Shown piece after piece: positions 7,185 to 8,593 of a stretch of 8,593 nt of DNA. Under the pieces are notes generated by a model, which saw only the letters and a list, made by a program, of their open reading frames with translations, was not told the origin of the DNA and did not search any database. Source of the DNA: Verrucomicrobiota bacterium. GTDB lineage: Bacteria; Verrucomicrobiota; Verrucomicrobiia; Opitutales; Opitutaceae. Position 1 is the first letter of the stretch. Each line of letters starts with the position of its first letter. The position numbers were made by a program, and so were the translations under genes. The DNA lies in the NCBI GenBank assembly GCA_030916665.1, contig JAUPWC010000661.1, forward strand, positions 1 to 8,593. Reading direction: 5' to 3'.

Positions 7185-7612
7185 CTGAGGAAAACCTCCT
7201 CGCCGTAAATTACGTCACAGCCTTCGTCGTCATAACGGCGAGAACTCCTGATGGGGCCTTGTGAGCCTATTTTAGGCCCCGTCATGAGTGGTTCCCTCCA
7301 GTGAAGAGCACCACAATGTCTGCAGTGGGATACTACGCCCGATGTTCGCTTCCATAATATCCGGTGGACGTTCGATATGTCTTCGCCTCCGCGCCAGCAC
7401 GATTATTTCCTGAGACAGGAATCTGAATCTGCAATTGGTCGCCTGAAATCCGGATTACGGCCTACCTGAGATAAGGTCGAAAACACACAGGAAGCAGTCG
7501 AACCGATCAAGTAACCTTACACCAAGTCCAAGTTAAGACAACGGCCGTCAAGGCACCGAGCCGAGCGCGGGCTCCACCTCCACAGCCACGGACTTGTCGC
7601 GCCCGCAGCCCG
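7185..7612. other. Gene-free, lower-GC gap between convergent genes
   Basis: These 428 bases separate the secreted protein gene (plus strand) from phoU (minus strand). I find no credible reading frame, tRNA or insertion sequence. Positions 7321-7500 are about half G+C by hand count (92 of 180), far below the flanking genes. Three inverted repeats sit at its left end (listed separately). Further in are a 6-bp hairpin (TTCCTG at 7407-7412 with CAGGAA at 7416-7421) and the palindrome AATCCGGATT at 7447-7456. It may be a joint 3' region of the two convergent transcripts or a decayed insertion. Confidence 0.6.
7187..7284 (+). repeat. Three consecutive inverted repeats 3' of the secreted-protein gene
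   Basis: Starting 2 nt after the stop codon are three adjacent, non-overlapping inverted repeats. The first is GAGG (7187-7190) with CCTC (7195-7198) around AAAA. The second is CTCGCCGT (7199-7206) with ACGGCGAG (7235-7242). The third is TGATGGGGCCT (7249-7259) with AGGCCCCGTCA (7274-7284). The third forms 11 pairs with one U-G wobble only when read as plus-strand RNA; on the minus strand that pair is A-C. This suggests a structured 3' end for the plus-strand gene. None is followed by a T-run, so they are not classic terminators. Confidence 0.5.
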
Positions 7613-8314
7613 TCAGGGCATAGGCGGGTTCGTATCGAGGATGGGCGTGTCGCCCTTGGCGAGGTGGCTGTGGCGGATGTCTTGTCCGCCGGCGAGGAAG
7701 ACCATCTCCTCGGCGATGTTGGTGGCGTGGTCGGCAATGCGCTCGACGGACTTGGAGATGAACATCAGCTCCAGCGCGCGGGCGATCGTGTCGGGCTTTT
7801 CCAGCATGTAGCTGGTGAGACGGCGATAGACCAGGCGGTTGAGGTTATCCACCTCGGAGTCGCGCCGAATCACGGCGAGGGCCCTCTGCTCGTCCTCCTG
7901 CACGAAGCAGTCGAGGGCGGAGCGGAGCATCTCCAGCGCGATGTTGGTCATGCGCGGGAGATCGGCGTAGAGCTCGATGCGGGGCTCGATGGCGAGCTTG
8001 CGCGCGCGGCGGGCGATGCTCGTGGCCTCGTCGCCCACGCGCTCAAGGTCGTGCGACGCCTTCATGCCCACGACCACCAGACGGAGCTCGGAGGCAACCG
8101 GCCCGCGGAGGGTCATGTAGCGGATGGCCTCCTCGTCGATCTTCACCTCCAGCTTGTCGATCTCGTCGTCGGCGGCGATGACCTTGTCGGCCAGCGTGAT
8201 GTCGGACTCGGTCAGCGCGCGCATAGCCAGACGGGTCTGCTCGATGGAGCGCTCGCCCATCTGCAGGAGGTTGGCGCGAAAGTTTTCCAGCTCGGCGTCG
8301 AAGAAGCGTTTCAT
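7613..8314 (-). CDS. phoU: Phosphate signalling/transport regulator PhoU
   Basis: This 233-residue cytoplasmic protein has the usual PhoU length and two homologous three-helix halves. Each half carries the family metal-cluster motif: ERVGDEATSIARRAR at 91-105 and ERIADHATNIAEEM at 191-204. PhoU links the PstSCAB phosphate transporter to the sensor kinase PhoR and dampens the phosphate-starvation response when phosphate is ample. pstB ends 111 nt upstream on the same strand, the standard pst-phoU order. The start at 8314 (MKRFFDAELENFR) fits homologues, but the upstream stretch is pyrimidine-rich (TTTTCCTCCCCCT) and holds no Shine-Dalgarno. A tail of about 20 residues (GDTPILDTNPPMP end) follows the last helix. 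No convincing terminator is visible downstream. The pst-phoU operon is normally induced by phosphate starvation, but its promoter is outside the window. Confidence 0.95.
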   Translation of the reverse strand: MKRFFDAELENFRANLLQMGERSIEQTRLAMRALTESDITLADKVIAADDEIDKLEVKIDEEAIRYMTLRGPVASELRLVVVGMKASHDLERVGDEATSIARRARKLAIEPRIELYADLPRMTNIALEMLRSALDCFVQEDEQRALAVIRRDSEVDNLNRLVYRRLTSYMLEKPDTIARALELMFISKSVERIADHATNIAEEMVFLAGGQDIRHSHLAKGDTPILDTNPPMP

Positions 8315-8327
8315 AGGGGGAGGAAAA

Positions 8328-8359
8328 GTAGCGTGTAGCGGGTAGTGAGTAGCGAGTAG
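8328..8359 (+). repeat. Heptanucleotide repeat array, left (plus-oriented) arm
   Basis: Four and a half 7-nt units follow one another: GTAGCGT, GTAGCGG, GTAGTGA, GTAGCGA, GTAG. They lie just upstream of phoU, within its untranslated leader. AGTAGCGAGTAG at 8348-8359 is the exact reverse complement of 8402-8413 in the opposite array, so the two arms can pair. Confidence 0.8.
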
Positions 8360-8377
8360 AAAGACGGCGTCGATGGC

Positions 8378-8413
8378 ATGATGCTCACTACACGATGCTC
8401 ACTACTCGCTACT
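8378..8413 (-). repeat. Heptanucleotide repeat array, right (minus-oriented) arm
   Basis: Read on the minus strand from 8412, five 7-nt units follow: GTAGCGA, GTAGTGA, GCATCGT, GTAGTGA, GCATCAT. On the plus strand the same array shows GATGCTCACTAC twice (8380-8391 and 8394-8405), a 14-nt period equal to two units. It faces the plus-oriented array across 18 nt that contain the small palindrome GACGGCGTC (8363-8371). The layout is that of mirror-image short tandem repeats. Confidence 0.8.
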
Positions 8414-8440
8414 GGTCGGTTTGGTTCAACCAAACCGACC
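8414..8440 (-). repeat. Perfect 13-bp inverted repeat spanning the pstB stop codon
   Basis: GGTCGGTTTGGTT (8414-8426) and AACCAAACCGACC (8428-8440) are exact reverse complements around one central base. As RNA this gives about an 11-bp stem with a 5-nt loop. The pstB stop codon (8426-8428) lies at its centre, so the last four pstB codons form one arm. No T-run follows on the minus strand, so it is not a standard terminator. It could limit read-through or protect the upstream pst mRNA from 3' decay. Confidence 0.75.
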
Positions 8441-8593
8441 GGAGACATAGGCCTCGGTCTGGGGATTGGCGGGGTTCATGAAGATGGTGCGGGTCTCGGC
8501 GTATTCGATGAGGCGGCCGAGGTAGAAGAAGGCGGTCCGGTCGGAGCACCGGGCGGCCTGCTGCATGTTGTGGGTCACGATGACGATGGTGAA
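8426..8593 (-). CDS. pstB: Phosphate ABC transporter ATP-binding protein PstB, C-terminal fragment (runs off the window)
   Basis: The last 55 codons are present on the minus strand. They read [18 protein letters not shown], with the ABC-ATPase H-loop histidine in VTHNMQQA, then [20 protein letters not shown] and [13 protein letters not shown] before the stop. This is the typical PstB ending (THNMQQAAR, GxLIExGxT..IF..P, T..Y..GRFG). PstB is the cytoplasmic ATPase that drives phosphate import through PstA and PstC. phoU follows on the same strand. Walker A, the signature motif and Walker B lie beyond the window. The stop codon sits in the centre of a perfect inverted repeat. Confidence 0.94.
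   Translation of the reverse strand, partial: FTIVIVTHNMQQAARCSDRTAFFYLGRLIEYAETRTIFMNPANPQTEAYVSGRFG

Noticed and set aside
7253..7280. GGGGCCT...AGGCCCC hairpin as a Rho-independent terminator
   Set aside because: The stem is good, but it is followed by GTCATGAG and not a T-run, and the T-run lies inside the loop.
7320..7612. tRNA, CRISPR array or insertion-sequence remnant in the gene-free gap
   Set aside because: I found no T-loop/anticodon arrangement, no regularly spaced repeats and no transposase-like reading frame on either strand.

Overview
The window is high-GC bacterial chromosome with densely packed genes. It most resembles Verrucomicrobiota, probably Opitutaceae. This is inferred from four things: a protein-arginine-kinase cassette without ctsR, a pseudopilin ending in a 'GGH...F' motif, a CBS-regulated family II pyrophosphatase, and first genes that lack Shine-Dalgarno sites. 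No marker gene settles the taxonomy.

Positions 1-2685 are all on the minus strand: a branched-chain aminotransferase (ilvE), then mcsA, mcsB and the first codons of clpC. mcsA and mcsB overlap by 4 nt and mcsB is 20 nt from clpC, so these three form one operon. In Firmicutes McsA and McsB tag proteins with phospho-arginine for degradation by ClpC with ClpP, and all key McsB motifs are present here.

Positions 2815-7184 are on the plus strand. They hold a lone type II/IV-type pseudopilin closed by a strong intrinsic terminator, a 576-residue Mn-dependent inorganic pyrophosphatase carrying CBS and DRTGG regulatory domains, and a secreted peptidase-MA-like/TPR protein. The zinc motif of that last protein has lost its first histidine (R-E-x-x-H).

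Positions 7185-7612 hold no gene. The stretch is clearly lower in GC and starts with three consecutive inverted repeats behind the plus-strand gene. Positions 7613-8593 return to the minus strand with phoU and the 3' end of pstB, the end of a phosphate-uptake (pst-phoU) operon. The pstB-phoU gap contains a perfect 13-bp inverted repeat spanning the pstB stop codon, followed by two head-to-head arrays of 7-nt repeats.

No complete new system is evident. The points most worth a second look are the McsAB-ClpC cassette without CtsR, the degenerate metalloprotease motif, and the repeat-rich pstB-phoU junction.
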